Positions 26,861 through 35,562 of a stretch of 64,000 bases of DNA are shown piece after piece. Every line of letters begins with the position of its first letter. The first letter of the stretch is position 1. The DNA is from Planctomycetota bacterium (GTDB lineage Bacteria > Planctomycetota > UBA1135 > JACQFD01): NCBI GenBank assembly GCA_016200225.1, contig JACQFD010000001.1, positions 62,001 to 126,000 of the forward strand, in the 5' to 3' direction. The position numbers and the translations under genes were made by a program. The notes beneath the pieces were generated by a model. That model worked only from the letters and a program-made list of their open reading frames with translations, did no database searches and was not told where the DNA came from.

Positions 26861-28903
26861 TTATGTTGCAGGAGCGTCCCAGCGCAGCCGGACGGGCAGG
26901 ACGACCATCGTCGCACCCGACCAGACGAGGCGTTTTTGTATCGCGAACGGAGTTTCGTTATGTAAGAAGCGCTGATACCAACGATCGCGCTGGAAAATTA
27001 CTTTTCCGGCGAAAAACGTCGAGCGCGGAAACTCCTGGCGCGTTTCAAGGCAGAGTTTTTCGGCGGTGTCGACGATGTCGGTGCCGACGTCGAATTTATA
27101 TTTCGAAGGAATGCCGAGCCGCGCGCAGAGATCGACGTAGCGTTTTAATGTATCCTCTGATTTCCGCTCGAGCGCGTCGAGTTCCTCGTGGCCCTTGAAT
27201 CCGCCGGAGTCGATCACGCCGACGGATATAAAGACTATATTCTTAAAATGTCCCGGGAACGCGCGGAAAATATTCAATAATGTATGAATTCCGGCGCCGC
27301 CATAGCTCTCGACGAGCACCACGGCGGTCGGATCCTCGGGATTGGGCGGATCGAGCGGTTTCGCGTCGCCGGCCGGAATGTTGCCGAGCTGTTCGCCGAG
27401 TAATGTTAGTAATTCGCGGACATGATCGTAGTGCCGCCGGATCATAAAACACAGTCCGATGAAACTGCTCGTCACGAGAATTGTAATCCACCCGCCGTGC
27501 GCGAATTTCTCGAATATGGTGACGGCGAGAATCACCGACGTCAGAACGAAACCGACGCCGAAAATCCCGACCGTGCGCCGCCAATGCTTTTCGCTGCGGC
27601 GGCGGCGCAGCCACATTCTTAACATCGCGAACATCGATAATGTAAATGTCGCGAACACGTTGATGCTGTACATGACGATCAACAGGCTCACGTCGCCGCC
27701 GGTGTATAACAATGCGGCGAGAGCGGCCGCGCCCATCAGTAATATACCGTTCTGCGTGGTGAGCCGCTCGGAGAGCGCGGCGAACCGGTGCGGCACCCAC
27801 GAGTCGACGGCCATGTTCGCGAGAACGCGCGGACCGTCGAGGAATCCCGTCTGCGCGGCCACGATCAGAATCGCCGCCTCGCTCAAAAGTGTAATAATAA
27901 TGATCACGCGCGCGAACGGAATCCCGGCAGTCACTCTTTCCATCAAAACGGCGTTCATCGACTTGCCTTCGACGTGCGGCACCTGCCATAATAAATAACA
28001 AAGCAACAGTCCCGCGGACAACGCGGCAAGCGACAGCGCCATATAAAGCATCGTTCGCTTTCCGTTGCGGACGCGCGGTTCGCGCATCGTTTGTAATCCG
28101 TTCGACACCGCCTCGATGCCCGTGAACGTGCCGCCGCCGAGGGAATAGGCGTGCAGAAATATAAACGAAAGCGCGAGGATTCCCGAATTCGTGAGTCCGT
28201 CCTGATAGCCTGCCACGACATCGGTTGCCGTCGACTTGACCTCCGGTAGATGTAACACAAACGCGCCCAAAATTAATAATACATGCAAAACCAAAAATAA
28301 TATAAAGACCGGCGTCAATATCAACACGGATTCGCGCACGCCGCGCAGGTTGAGCCACGTGAGTCCGACGACGATGGCGACCTCCGTCGGCAGCATGTAA
28401 TGCGCGAACTCCGGAGGAATGAAACTAAAAAACGCCTTGCCCGCCGCCGCGACCGACGTCGTGATCGTTAACATATAGTCGACGAGCAGCGCGCAGCCCG
28501 AAACCACGCCGGCCTTTTCGCCGAGCAGTTTTGTCGCGACGACGTAGCCGCCGCCGCCATGCGGAAATGCTTCAATTATTTTACTGTAGGCGGCGGATAT
28601 AATTAATACCGTCGCCGCGACCGCGAAGGCAAGCGCCACCGATATGTAAGCATGTTGTCCGAGCGTCGCGTAGGCTTCTTCCGGACCGTAACAGGATGAT
28701 GATAATCCGTCCGCGCCAAGACCGACCCACGCCAGAAATGGAATCAGCGATAGTTTATGAAAAAGCGATTTGTCGTCGAGGTCGCGCGGCGCGCCGAGAA
28801 TGAGGCGGCGGAGGCGGACGGTGCTCGACGAAACATCGTCGTCAGTGCCGGCGGCCTTGATTGGAATTTTCTCGGCGCGCGGCCCGGGTTGATTATCGGA
28901 CAT
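26861..28903 (-). CDS. APC superfamily amino-acid/polyamine-type permease
   Basis: 680 residues with a cytoplasmic N-terminus (~55 residues) and then about 12 membrane helices. Typical APC features are LAWVGLGADGLSSSCYGPEEAY, FPHGGGGYVVATKLLGEKAGVVSG and GTFTGIEAVSNGLQTMREP. The last ~180 residues form a soluble domain (PTAVVLVESYGGAGIHTLLNIFRAFPGHF), as in other large APC permeases of this group. The substrate is unknown. The gene is upstream of, and only 12 bases from, the TGA-containing thioredoxin-fold gene, which suggests a three-gene minus-strand operon ending in the PVC dehydrogenase. Long frames on the same and opposite strands here are shadows of this GC-rich gene. Confidence 0.9.
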   Translation of the reverse strand: MSDNQPGPRAEKIPIKAAGTDDDVSSSTVRLRRLILGAPRDLDDKSLFHKLSLIPFLAWVGLGADGLSSSCYGPEEAYATLGQHAYISVALAFAVAATVLIISAAYSKIIEAFPHGGGGYVVATKLLGEKAGVVSGCALLVDYMLTITTSVAAAGKAFFSFIPPEFAHYMLPTEVAIVVGLTWLNLRGVRESVLILTPVFILFLVLHVLLILGAFVLHLPEVKSTATDVVAGYQDGLTNSGILALSFIFLHAYSLGGGTFTGIEAVSNGLQTMREPRVRNGKRTMLYMALSLAALSAGLLLCYLLWQVPHVEGKSMNAVLMERVTAGIPFARVIIIITLLSEAAILIVAAQTGFLDGPRVLANMAVDSWVPHRFAALSERLTTQNGILLMGAAALAALLYTGGDVSLLIVMYSINVFATFTLSMFAMLRMWLRRRRSEKHWRRTVGIFGVGFVLTSVILAVTIFEKFAHGGWITILVTSSFIGLCFMIRRHYDHVRELLTLLGEQLGNIPAGDAKPLDPPNPEDPTAVVLVESYGGAGIHTLLNIFRAFPGHFKNIVFISVGVIDSGGFKGHEELDALERKSEDTLKRYVDLCARLGIPSKYKFDVGTDIVDTAEKLCLETRQEFPRSTFFAGKVIFQRDRWYQRFLHNETPFAIQKRLVWSGATMVVLPVRLRWDAPAT

Positions 28904-28973
28904 TTTTTGCCCGCAGGCCTTTGGGTCTCGAACGTGCTCGGAACGTGGTTCTCGAAGGCGGTCCGGATTGGCT

Positions 28974-29002
28974 GCGGCGCTGCGATCTTACTAAAGCGCC
29001 GC
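28974..29002. terminator. Hairpin between NYN and permease genes, possible terminator
   Basis: GCGGCGCT (28974-28981) pairs perfectly with AGCGCCGC (28995-29002) around a 13-base loop. No U-run follows on either strand, so it is at best a weak or Rho-assisted terminator for the NYN gene upstream of the permease. Confidence 0.4.
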
Positions 29003-29050
29003 CGCGATACAACAGTAACGGAGACAGACGGCCGATTTGGCAGGGCGCTC

Positions 29051-29617
29051 TTAGAGAAAATGGAGGGGGTCAAACTCCGTGATCGGAATGATTCGAACCC
29101 TCGGCAACGCAACGTTAAATGCGCGCGCACCGCCTTCCAAATCATGCACTTCGAGCCCCTTGGCCTCCATATCGCGATATTGCGTCGAAATGAACTCCTT
29201 AAAGCCGAGAATTCCTACCTTTCGTTTACCATTTAGCAAGTTCTGAACGGAATTAGCAAAATCGGCATCGTGACTCGCGAGAAGGATGTTCCCCGGCCGA
29301 TCCTTAAGTGCTTCAAGCATTTTCAAGACTGCAAGATCCACGACTTTTTCGTCGGCAGCGCCAGAAAGCGGCACAGGTCGGTAACCCATCGCGAGCAACG
29401 CCTGAACGAATGGACCGGGGAGCTGGCCCGACGACGCGTTTAGAAAAAACAGCGCGCGACAGGGAATTCCCCAGACTTTATGAGCGAATTCGCGAACCCG
29501 CTCCCAGCGCGGTCGCTGTTCCGGCGTCGGACGAACGCCGCCAAGAATTCCATTGCCGAGCGTCGCGTCGATGTTCTCGCCGTCGACGAGAAGATAAGTA
29601 CAGTCGGGATCGATCAT
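29051..29617 (-). CDS. NYN/PIN-like ribonuclease domain protein
   Basis: 188 residues. It begins with a beta-strand ending in the acidic motif LLVDGENID (Asp12), then YRPVPLSGAADEKVVDLAVLKMLE (Asp94), then NILLASHDADFANSVQNLL (Asp117/Asp119). This order of aspartates defines the NYN subgroup (LabA/DUF88) of PIN-like metal-dependent nucleases, which usually cut RNA. The C-terminal ~30 residues are outside the fold. It is a solitary gene between the permease operon and a small basic protein, in a stretch with less of the window's usual codon bias. The RNA target is unknown; some relatives act in RNA decay and some in conflict systems. Confidence 0.85.
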   Translation of the reverse strand: MIDPDCTYLLVDGENIDATLGNGILGGVRPTPEQRPRWERVREFAHKVWGIPCRALFFLNASSGQLPGPFVQALLAMGYRPVPLSGAADEKVVDLAVLKMLEALKDRPGNILLASHDADFANSVQNLLNGKRKVGILGFKEFISTQYRDMEAKGLEVHDLEGGARAFNVALPRVRIIPITEFDPLHFL

Positions 29618-29858
29618 GTCCCGCCCTCCGAGTTTATTATTAATCCGACGTCGATCGCAAAACCGGCGCCTGGTTATGGTTTAAGAATTATGTTGTTTGA
29701 ATTCCGCGGGCTGCGGAGTCCAAACCAGTTATGAAACGTACTATTCGCTTTCGCACGCGGCGCGCATCGAATTGCGTTCGAACGCGTCGCGAACTCGTAG
29801 AGATTCTACCCGCTATCGCTTTTTTTGCGCAATGGCGCGCTTTGGGGAGTCTTCTCGT

Positions 29859-30107
29859 TTATCGAAGGCACTGCGTAAATTGAATCATCGCGGCTTTGGC
29901 GGAATTCGCGAGATCGAGCCTGCCATTTTGTTGGAATTGCGTTTCCGCCTTCTTTAAAGAACGTACGACCTTATCCGCAAGACGCAAAACCGGATCTTGC
30001 TTCATCGTTCTCGCAACACGTCGTTGTTCGAGCATCGCGATTTTTGCTTGTAACGCATGAATCAATTCCTCTTCGGTTCGGCGATGGCGTTTGCGATTTG
30101 TCTTCAT
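29859..30107 (-). CDS. Small basic helical protein, unknown function
   Basis: The ATG at 30107 is chosen over one at 30188 because the downstream form begins with a natural basic tail (MKTNRKRHRRTEEELIHAL). It has 82 residues and is almost wholly helical: EELIHALQAKIAMLEQRR, then LRLADKVVRSLKKAETQF, then ANSAKAAMIQFTQCL. The RTEEELI..L..KIA.LE opening resembles short Lys/Arg-rich proteins seen in other bacteria with large genomes, possibly nucleic-acid binding; this is an impression, not a confirmed family. No partner gene is evident. Confidence 0.6.
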   Translation of the reverse strand: MKTNRKRHRRTEEELIHALQAKIAMLEQRRVARTMKQDPVLRLADKVVRSLKKAETQFQQNGRLDLANSAKAAMIQFTQCLR

Positions 30108-30903
30108 TTTGGAAAACTTAAAGTTTAAGTGCGTTTTAGAATGTAACGTTAGTGCGTGATGCGATGATAACAACCTTTGATCGTCCAAGGAAAGCGATAT
30201 GCGAGAATTTGTTAAAAAATAATAGGTAGGTCAACGGGCGGCGGGCTCCGCGGCGCGCTCGCGACAGTTGATGAGGACGGCAAGGCCATTGTCGAAAGTC
30301 ATTGATAAGGAAAACAGGTCAAAGCGGGCGGCGGGCTCCGCGGCGCGCTCGCCGCAGTTGATGAGGACAGCAAGGCCGTTGTCGAAAATCGTTGATAAGG
30401 AAAACAGGTCAAAGCGGGCTGCGGCTCCGCGGCGCGGCGCAGCGGCGATGCTCCGGCCACGCCCTGTCGCGACCCACACGAAAGCAAGAACCACACGCTC
30501 GACGCGACGGGGCGTCGCCTTCGCCGCCGCCGCCTTGCGCCACGGACCCGCCGCCCGCCAGGACCTATGACGGCATCGAACACTAATATAAGCGCGGCTG
30601 CTCGGCCGTCGCGGCGCGCGCGTGCCCGCGCAAGCGCGGCCACACCGCGCGTCACACGACCGCCTCGCCGTTGGAGATCCCGGCCACATGACATGAGCAG
30701 CAAATAACGACTAGAAAGGGTGACGCAAAAAAAGGCGGACGAGTCTACTTTTTCTGCATACTTTTTGGGTGAAATTGAACCCAACCGCTTTTTCCGCCCA
30801 AACGATCCAAATCGAGTGGAAGATCATTTCCTGCCTGCAGCGAAGAGAATTCAATGACTGAAAGCGAGCAAGGCAAGGAAGGAGACAAGAATAATAAAGG
30901 AGA
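30108..30903. other. Intergenic stretch with tandem repeats and very GC-rich DNA
   Basis: About 800 bases without a convincing gene. It contains the 90-bp tandem repeat (30229-30440), a ~280-base segment of extreme GC content with many GCGCG words (30440-30720), then AT-richer DNA leading to the nuclease gene's 3' end. Frames of 100-161 codons run through it on both strands, but they consist of Arg/Ala-rich sequence or of the 30-residue repeat, with no domain. Confidence 0.5.
30229..30440. repeat. 90-bp tandem direct repeat, two units plus a partial third
   Basis: Units start at 30241 and 30331 (GCGGGCTCCGCGGCGCGCTC in both), and a decayed third begins at 30421. The two full units differ at seven of 90 positions, five of them A/G transitions. 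Because 90 is a multiple of three, both strands stay open through the array (for example FDLFSLSMTFDNGLAVLINC on the minus strand), but no gene context supports translation. Confidence 0.85.
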
Positions 30904-31830
30904 TCAAAATTTGTGTAATTTAAAACTGACCTGATATTTATAAAAATCAATATTTGGAATTATCGCGAGGGCTCGACGCGTACGTGGATCGTCCTCAAGT
31001 GCAATGATTGCTCCGCATACGACTTGACCTTCTTCAGCGAGTTCCTCCTGTACGAAGCCCATGTAACGCAACGTCTGACCAACTACGGAATCGCTCGCGC
31101 GTCCGCGCTTTAACTCAACCACGAGAATGGTCTTCTTATTTCTACTAATCGCGAGGATGTCAATCGGACCCGTGTCCGTTTGATATTGCCGTCCAACACA
31201 ATCACCCTCCTCTTCATATATATCATATTCCTTTCCGAGGTCAGTTTGATTCCAATTCTGGACCAAGAATTCTTCCAAATGCTTTTCCATGGCGAACGTC
31301 GCAGGATCTTCAATAGTCTGATCAGTTATAATAAATGCTGGCGCTGGCGAGCCAACAATTAGTTTTTCAATTTCAATACTGTATTGTGATATATTACAAA
31401 CAGTTCCTGTCGAACCGGTCGAATTTCGAAGCGCGTCGCTCATCCCTCCACGTTCAAACTTCAGATCGTGCCATTTGACGTGGCGACGATGCGGAAGGAT
31501 GTCGCCGGCAATATAATAATAATCACTTGTAACCTCCGCCGCACGATATGATCCTTCGCCGTCTGGGCTTATGGCAATGTCGCCCTTCTTGATCCCCTTT
31601 GAAGCAGTCCAAATCGCGCCGCAAGCGAGACCCGCCGCAACCTTCGACTTGTGTGGCTGCGCTGCAAGATAGATAGGGATGAATTCTTTATTAAAAATTC
31701 GCCACTCTTCAGGTAGTTTCAATGTCAAGTCCTGCTTAATTCCGTAATCGACGCCAATGAAGTTTTCCTGAAAGCAGCGCGAGGCATGAGAACTCTGCCT
31801 ACCCAGCATGATTCTGTAATAGCTTTTCAT
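30904..31830 (-). CDS. NucS/DUF91-like endonuclease-domain protein
   Basis: 308 residues. The C-terminal ~120 residues carry a PD-(D/E)xK nuclease core: GPIDILAISR (Asp224), strand TILVVELKRGRASD (Glu239, Lys241), then GQTLRYMGFVQEELA. This order is typical of NucS/DUF91 and Mrr-like endonuclease domains. The N-terminal part (FIGVDYGIKQDLT ... KGIKKGDIAISPD) resembles the DNA-recognition or EVE/Mrr-type domains often fused to them. Moderate GC and ordinary codon use, unlike the core genes, suggest lateral acquisition. It may act in DNA repair or restriction; no methylase neighbour is seen, which argues against a classic restriction pair. Confidence 0.82.
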   Translation of the reverse strand: MKSYYRIMLGRQSSHASRCFQENFIGVDYGIKQDLTLKLPEEWRIFNKEFIPIYLAAQPHKSKVAAGLACGAIWTASKGIKKGDIAISPDGEGSYRAAEVTSDYYYIAGDILPHRRHVKWHDLKFERGGMSDALRNSTGSTGTVCNISQYSIEIEKLIVGSPAPAFIITDQTIEDPATFAMEKHLEEFLVQNWNQTDLGKEYDIYEEEGDCVGRQYQTDTGPIDILAISRNKKTILVVELKRGRASDSVVGQTLRYMGFVQEELAEEGQVVCGAIIALEDDPRTRRALAIIPNIDFYKYQVSFKLHKF

Positions 31831-32189
31831 AAATATATCAAAAACTTTGGACTTATTATTTAACTCTTGCGTCCAGGCTCATTTGTGATCTTGAGCCTTA
31901 GGACGATCCTATTCGAGGGTCGCAATACCAAAGTCGTCGTTTGAGAATAGCGCGGATATGACAGAATTACCAGAAACTTCGGACACGACCCCCAACTAAG
32001 ATATTTGCATTGGCGGTGAATTGCCACCGTCGTCCCGCAATTTCTGTCTTGACGCGTATCCTCCTGTGCGATGGATTTTGTTTCAATGGGTCCAATTTTT
32101 TGTGACTGACGATGTTGTTGATGCCATGAATCGTTTACGGAGCGAAGCAAACCTATGGCGAAAATGACAACCGCTTTAATTGAAGCTTC
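31831..32189. other. Intergenic region, one doubtful small ORF
   Basis: About 360 bases between the NucS-like gene and the cupin-like gene. A 96-codon minus-strand frame (31860-32150) has many Gln/Arg/Ser residues and no domain. It could be a decayed gene but is not supported. No RNA structure or terminator was recognised. Confidence 0.4.
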
Positions 32190-32609
32190 TCACATGTTGC
32201 CGGCATTGCCTTCATGAGATAAATTTTCATTCCAGCGAACGGTTAAAATAATTGTTTTTTCATAGGCAGTCCATAAATGATCGATCCCTCCTTCAAATAT
32301 AACATAATCGCCGGCCTCTGCGAGCAACGCGATGCCAAGTTCAACTTCGCTGTTGGGTTGGCGAAACTCAAACTGGATTTTTCCACTCAATAAGATACAG
32401 ATGGATCGCTCCGGGCGGGTGCTGGCAAATCCGCCGGGTCTTGGGCCTGTTTCGTGCGTTGCATACTTGACTTCGATGGTTCGAGAATGACGTAGCGCTC
32501 TCGGCCAATTTGGAGCGTTAGACTTGAGGCTCCATTTTGAAAAATCGCCAACAAACCACTCGCCAAAATCCTTGCCGTCTTCGAACGCGTTTCCGCTATC
32601 GAATTTCAT
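32190..32609 (-). CDS. Small cupin-like (signal peptidase I-misannotated type) protein
   Basis: 139 residues. The pattern SGNAFEDGKDFGEWFVGDF, then HSRTIEVKYATHETG, then SICILLSGKIQFEFRQ and EAGDYVIFEGGIDHLW, follows a conserved family of small single-domain beta-barrel proteins that looks like a degenerate cupin. The final HLWTAYEKTIILTVRW matches its closing strand. Function is unknown. The gene starts one base after the stop codon of the upstream membrane protein gene, so the two are likely co-transcribed. GC content is below the window average. Confidence 0.72.
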   Translation of the reverse strand: MKFDSGNAFEDGKDFGEWFVGDFSKWSLKSNAPNWPRALRHSRTIEVKYATHETGPRPGGFASTRPERSICILLSGKIQFEFRQPNSEVELGIALLAEAGDYVIFEGGIDHLWTAYEKTIILTVRWNENLSHEGNAGNM

Positions 32610-32610
32610 T

Positions 32611-33255
32611 TTAGTTATGTGTGGGATTAATATTTGTAGTTACTTTCCATCGTTCAAATGTCTCTTTACTCGAGTTCGAAAGATATACAAGATCGAGCCA
32701 ATTTTTGAATGCAGTACCCATTGCGATGACATTAATGAATAGAGCGGCCGAGAATCCAAGCCAATAAAATGCGACGGCTGACTTGTCGCCAGAATTCCTC
32801 GCGATATCCGCACTTGGACTGATCAGGTATAGCGTAAGGCAAAGTAATGAAAGAACTATTAGTATGAATGATACATTTAAGATGTAGGCATGCCTTCTAT
32901 ACCCGCCAGCCCGAAATTTTTCAAGATGAGACTCCCATTTCCAAATCAGAGTGGGCATGTTGCTTTCCATTAACTGCAAATATCCCACCATCCTTTGGAT
33001 CGACTTCGATTTGTTCAAAATGATCATTAAAGCAAACAGATCCATTAGCATTGGAGCAATGTAAATTGTCGGATGTATTTGTCCATTTCCAGCCCCCGAC
33101 GCCGACGGTGGTCCGATTGCATACGACGACGAAGCAAATGCAAGCACTCCAACCGTGACTGTAATCGCAGCCACTACAAGCTGAAACTGGCATTTCTTCT
33201 GTTCGAGGATTTCCTGGCGTACCGAAGTATAAATTGTCTGTGGATCGATCGTCAT
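32611..33255 (-). CDS. Integral membrane protein of unknown function, four predicted helices
   Basis: The ATG at 33255 is preferred over the frame start at 33324, because an AGGAG ribosome binding site lies 9 bases before it. It has 214 residues: a short N-terminal helix (MTIDPQTIYTSVRQEILEQ), hydrophobic segments around LVVAAITVTVGVLAFASSS, IYIAPMLMDLFALMIIL, ILNVSFILIVLSLLCLTLYL and FYWLGFSAALFINVIAM, and a charged linker between the second and third. No family is recognised. It directly precedes the cupin-like gene. The AT-rich codon use suggests recent acquisition together with its neighbours. Confidence 0.7.
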   Translation of the reverse strand: MTIDPQTIYTSVRQEILEQKKCQFQLVVAAITVTVGVLAFASSSYAIGPPSASGAGNGQIHPTIYIAPMLMDLFALMIILNKSKSIQRMVGYLQLMESNMPTLIWKWESHLEKFRAGGYRRHAYILNVSFILIVLSLLCLTLYLISPSADIARNSGDKSAVAFYWLGFSAALFINVIAMGTAFKNWLDLVYLSNSSKETFERWKVTTNINPTHN

Positions 33256-33415
33256 TGGCGCGCTCCTATTAGCGTCTTCGTTGAGGTTGGCTGACCGAAC
33301 GCGGCATTCTAGCGCGCTGAACAACCACGTATCAACATATGTGCAGACAATTCAACTCATTTCGAGCGAGTTGCAGACTCGTATTAACGTCTACTGTGCT
33401 GCGCTGATTGCATTC

Positions 33416-35554
33416 TTACGACAAGACAATGCTCACGAATGTCCGGTTGAAACCTGGCATTCCCGTTAGCACGTCCAATTCCGTGTCACTGACGGCGTGG
33501 TTGAAGTGTGAAGATTCGTTGCCGAGGCGAAACGAGTGTGTTGCGGAGATGACTCCGGCGCGGGCGCGGGGGCTGATGTTAATGATGCCGACGAAGGAGC
33601 CTTGCGCGCTTTCGATGCGGGCGCGGGAGGCGTTTGTTAAATTATACCTTTCTGCGTCGGCGGCGGAGATTTCGATTTCGGGGGCGGTGTCGATGGCGAT
33701 GCTCGAAGGTAAATGATTCATCCACGAATTCATGCCGCCGCGGCGGCGGCGCGAAATTAATATGAGAGGGAAGCGCGCGTTGGGCAGGTCGAGGCCGCGG
33801 CGCGCTTCGACTTCGAAAAGGCGGGCGATTTCATCGTTAAATAAACGAATGCGGCGGCCCGGCGTGCGCAGGCGTTTTGTAAGTTGTCCGGGTTTGAGCG
33901 ATTTCATCGCGACGCCGTGGCGCAGGCGTTTCATTTTGGATAATTTTACTTTTCCGAAGAGGAATAGCATCGTTTCGAGAGTCCTTTTCTCTCCGAATGC
34001 GAGGAGCGCGCGGGCGATCCAGCGGTTTTTCAATAAGAAGAGTTTCCGTGAAATCGATATTTTATCTTTCGAGAACGGCAGGCCGCCGAGGCGGCTCGAG
34101 ATTCCTTGCGCGATTTCCCACTCGCTGCGCACGCGGTGCGGCGGCGGACAGAGCGCGGGCGTCCACTGCGCGTAGGGACGCGTCAGAAACATTGAATTTA
34201 ACAATACGCAGTCCTCGCGTTCGAGCATCGACGGCGGCGGGAGTATGAAATGCGACCGCGAGGATGTTTCATTAATATAAGGATCGATCGAAACGATCAA
34301 TTCGACTTTCGAAAGCGCCCGCGCGAGGCGCTCGGGGTTCGGAAATGTTACAAGCGGGTTTCCGGCGATAATAAATAATGCGCGCACGTTGCCGCTCTCG
34401 ATCGCGGGCGCGAGTCCGGCGCACGGCAGGTCGTCGAGAATCCGCCGCGTTCCGGGCGGCGTCCCCGCGGGCATCGGCGCGCGGCGGTCGAGCATCGAGG
34501 TCGAAAGCCGCGCGAGATCGACGACGCCGGGATTGAATAATAATCCGCCTTTTGTATCGATGCGGCCGCATGCTGTATTTAGTAATATTACCGCCCACTC
34601 CGCGAGGGACCCGCGCGATTGCATCGTGAGGCCGCTGTGGCCCGCCGCGAATCCCGACGGCGCGCGCGCAAAGTCGCGCGCGAGATTCTTAATAACTTCC
34701 TCGGCGACGCCGCAGCGGTCGGACGCGCGCTGCGAAGTATAAGAAACGATCGCGCGCCGCGCTTCGTCGAGACCGGCTGCGCGCCGCGCCAAGAACTCCT
34801 TATTCTCGAGGCCCTCGCGGAATATAATATTTATCATTCCAAGTAACAAATCCGCGTCGGTGCCGGGCGCGATCGAAATATGCAAATCGGCCGCGTCGGC
34901 CGTCTCCGTGCGTCGCGGATCCACGACAACAAAGCGCCCGCCGCGCGCGCGCAACGCGACGATTTCCTCGCGCCATCGCGGGATCGACGTGAGCTGCGCC
35001 CACGTCGAAACGGCCGGATTGCCCCCGAGCAGCAACGCGAAATGTGAATTTTGCAGATCCGGAATTGTTACATGCAGCGGATGTCCATAACAAATATCCG
35101 CGAGAACGAACCGTTCGGCGCAGTCGATCGAGCCCGCCGTAAACGATCGCGACGTGCCGATCCGCCGCGCGAGCGCCGCGCAAGCGACCGACGTCGCCCA
35201 CGAAAACGCCGTCGGATTACCATGATAAAATGCCACCGCGTCGGGGCCGCTTTCGTTTACGATCCGCCGCACGTCGCCCGCGATTCCCTCGAATACATGT
35301 TTCCATGTAGTTTCATTAAATTTACCGATCGGCGATCCCACGGCCCGGAAGAGCGGCGCGCGCACGCGTCTTGGATCGTTTACAAGTTCCGCCAGCGCCT
35401 TTCCTTTCGTACAGAAAAATCCTTTTGTTACAATGTGTTCGGGATCGGGTTCGACCGCCGCCGGCGCGCCCTTTTCGTCGAAAGTCACGCGCACGCCGCA
35501 TCCGGCCTCGCACAATCGGCAGTAACTGACGGCATGTGCGTCCGACCGGTGCAT
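33416..35554 (-). CDS. Molybdopterin-dependent oxidoreductase (DMSO reductase superfamily)
   Basis: The ATG at 35554 gives 712 residues beginning MHRSDAHAVSYCRLC. The alternative at 35641 would read back into the preceding gene. The [4Fe-4S] motif is Cys12-x2-Cys15-x3-Cys19-x28-Cys48, followed by KGFFCTKGKALAELVNDPRRV, as in formate-dehydrogenase/nitrate-reductase-like enzymes. Pterin-binding segments include LLLGGNPAVS and FVVVDPRRTETADAADLHISIAPGTDADLL. The C-terminal domain has NARFPLILISRRR and INISPRARAGVISA. Near the expected Mo-ligand position stands GSIDCAERF; whether Cys is the ligand is unclear. There is no Tat signal, so it is probably cytoplasmic. No partner subunit lies nearby and the substrate is unknown. 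It follows the RsuA-type gene by 8 bases. Confidence 0.9.
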   Translation of the reverse strand: MHRSDAHAVSYCRLCEAGCGVRVTFDEKGAPAAVEPDPEHIVTKGFFCTKGKALAELVNDPRRVRAPLFRAVGSPIGKFNETTWKHVFEGIAGDVRRIVNESGPDAVAFYHGNPTAFSWATSVACAALARRIGTSRSFTAGSIDCAERFVLADICYGHPLHVTIPDLQNSHFALLLGGNPAVSTWAQLTSIPRWREEIVALRARGGRFVVVDPRRTETADAADLHISIAPGTDADLLLGMINIIFREGLENKEFLARRAAGLDEARRAIVSYTSQRASDRCGVAEEVIKNLARDFARAPSGFAAGHSGLTMQSRGSLAEWAVILLNTACGRIDTKGGLLFNPGVVDLARLSTSMLDRRAPMPAGTPPGTRRILDDLPCAGLAPAIESGNVRALFIIAGNPLVTFPNPERLARALSKVELIVSIDPYINETSSRSHFILPPPSMLEREDCVLLNSMFLTRPYAQWTPALCPPPHRVRSEWEIAQGISSRLGGLPFSKDKISISRKLFLLKNRWIARALLAFGEKRTLETMLFLFGKVKLSKMKRLRHGVAMKSLKPGQLTKRLRTPGRRIRLFNDEIARLFEVEARRGLDLPNARFPLILISRRRRGGMNSWMNHLPSSIAIDTAPEIEISAADAERYNLTNASRARIESAQGSFVGIINISPRARAGVISATHSFRLGNESSHFNHAVSDTELDVLTGMPGFNRTFVSIVLS

Positions 35555-35562
35555 CGTGATAT

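Noticed and set aside
27243..28358. 371-codon frame inside the APC permease gene
   Set aside because: It lies on the same strand in another frame and translates to Arg-rich low-complexity sequence; it is a shadow of the permease, which has clear transporter motifs.
30229..30440. Diversity-generating retroelement template/variable repeats
   Set aside because: The two units differ mostly by A/G changes, but there is no reverse transcriptase, and the changes occur in both directions rather than only at adenines of one copy.
30440..30720. Structural RNA gene in the very GC-rich segment
   Set aside because: No tRNA cloverleaf, rRNA or known ncRNA motif could be recognised by eye; only composition suggested it.
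31860..32150. 96-codon minus-strand ORF
   Set aside because: No recognised family, an atypical composition and no coupling to its neighbours; left as a doubtful frame in the gap entry.
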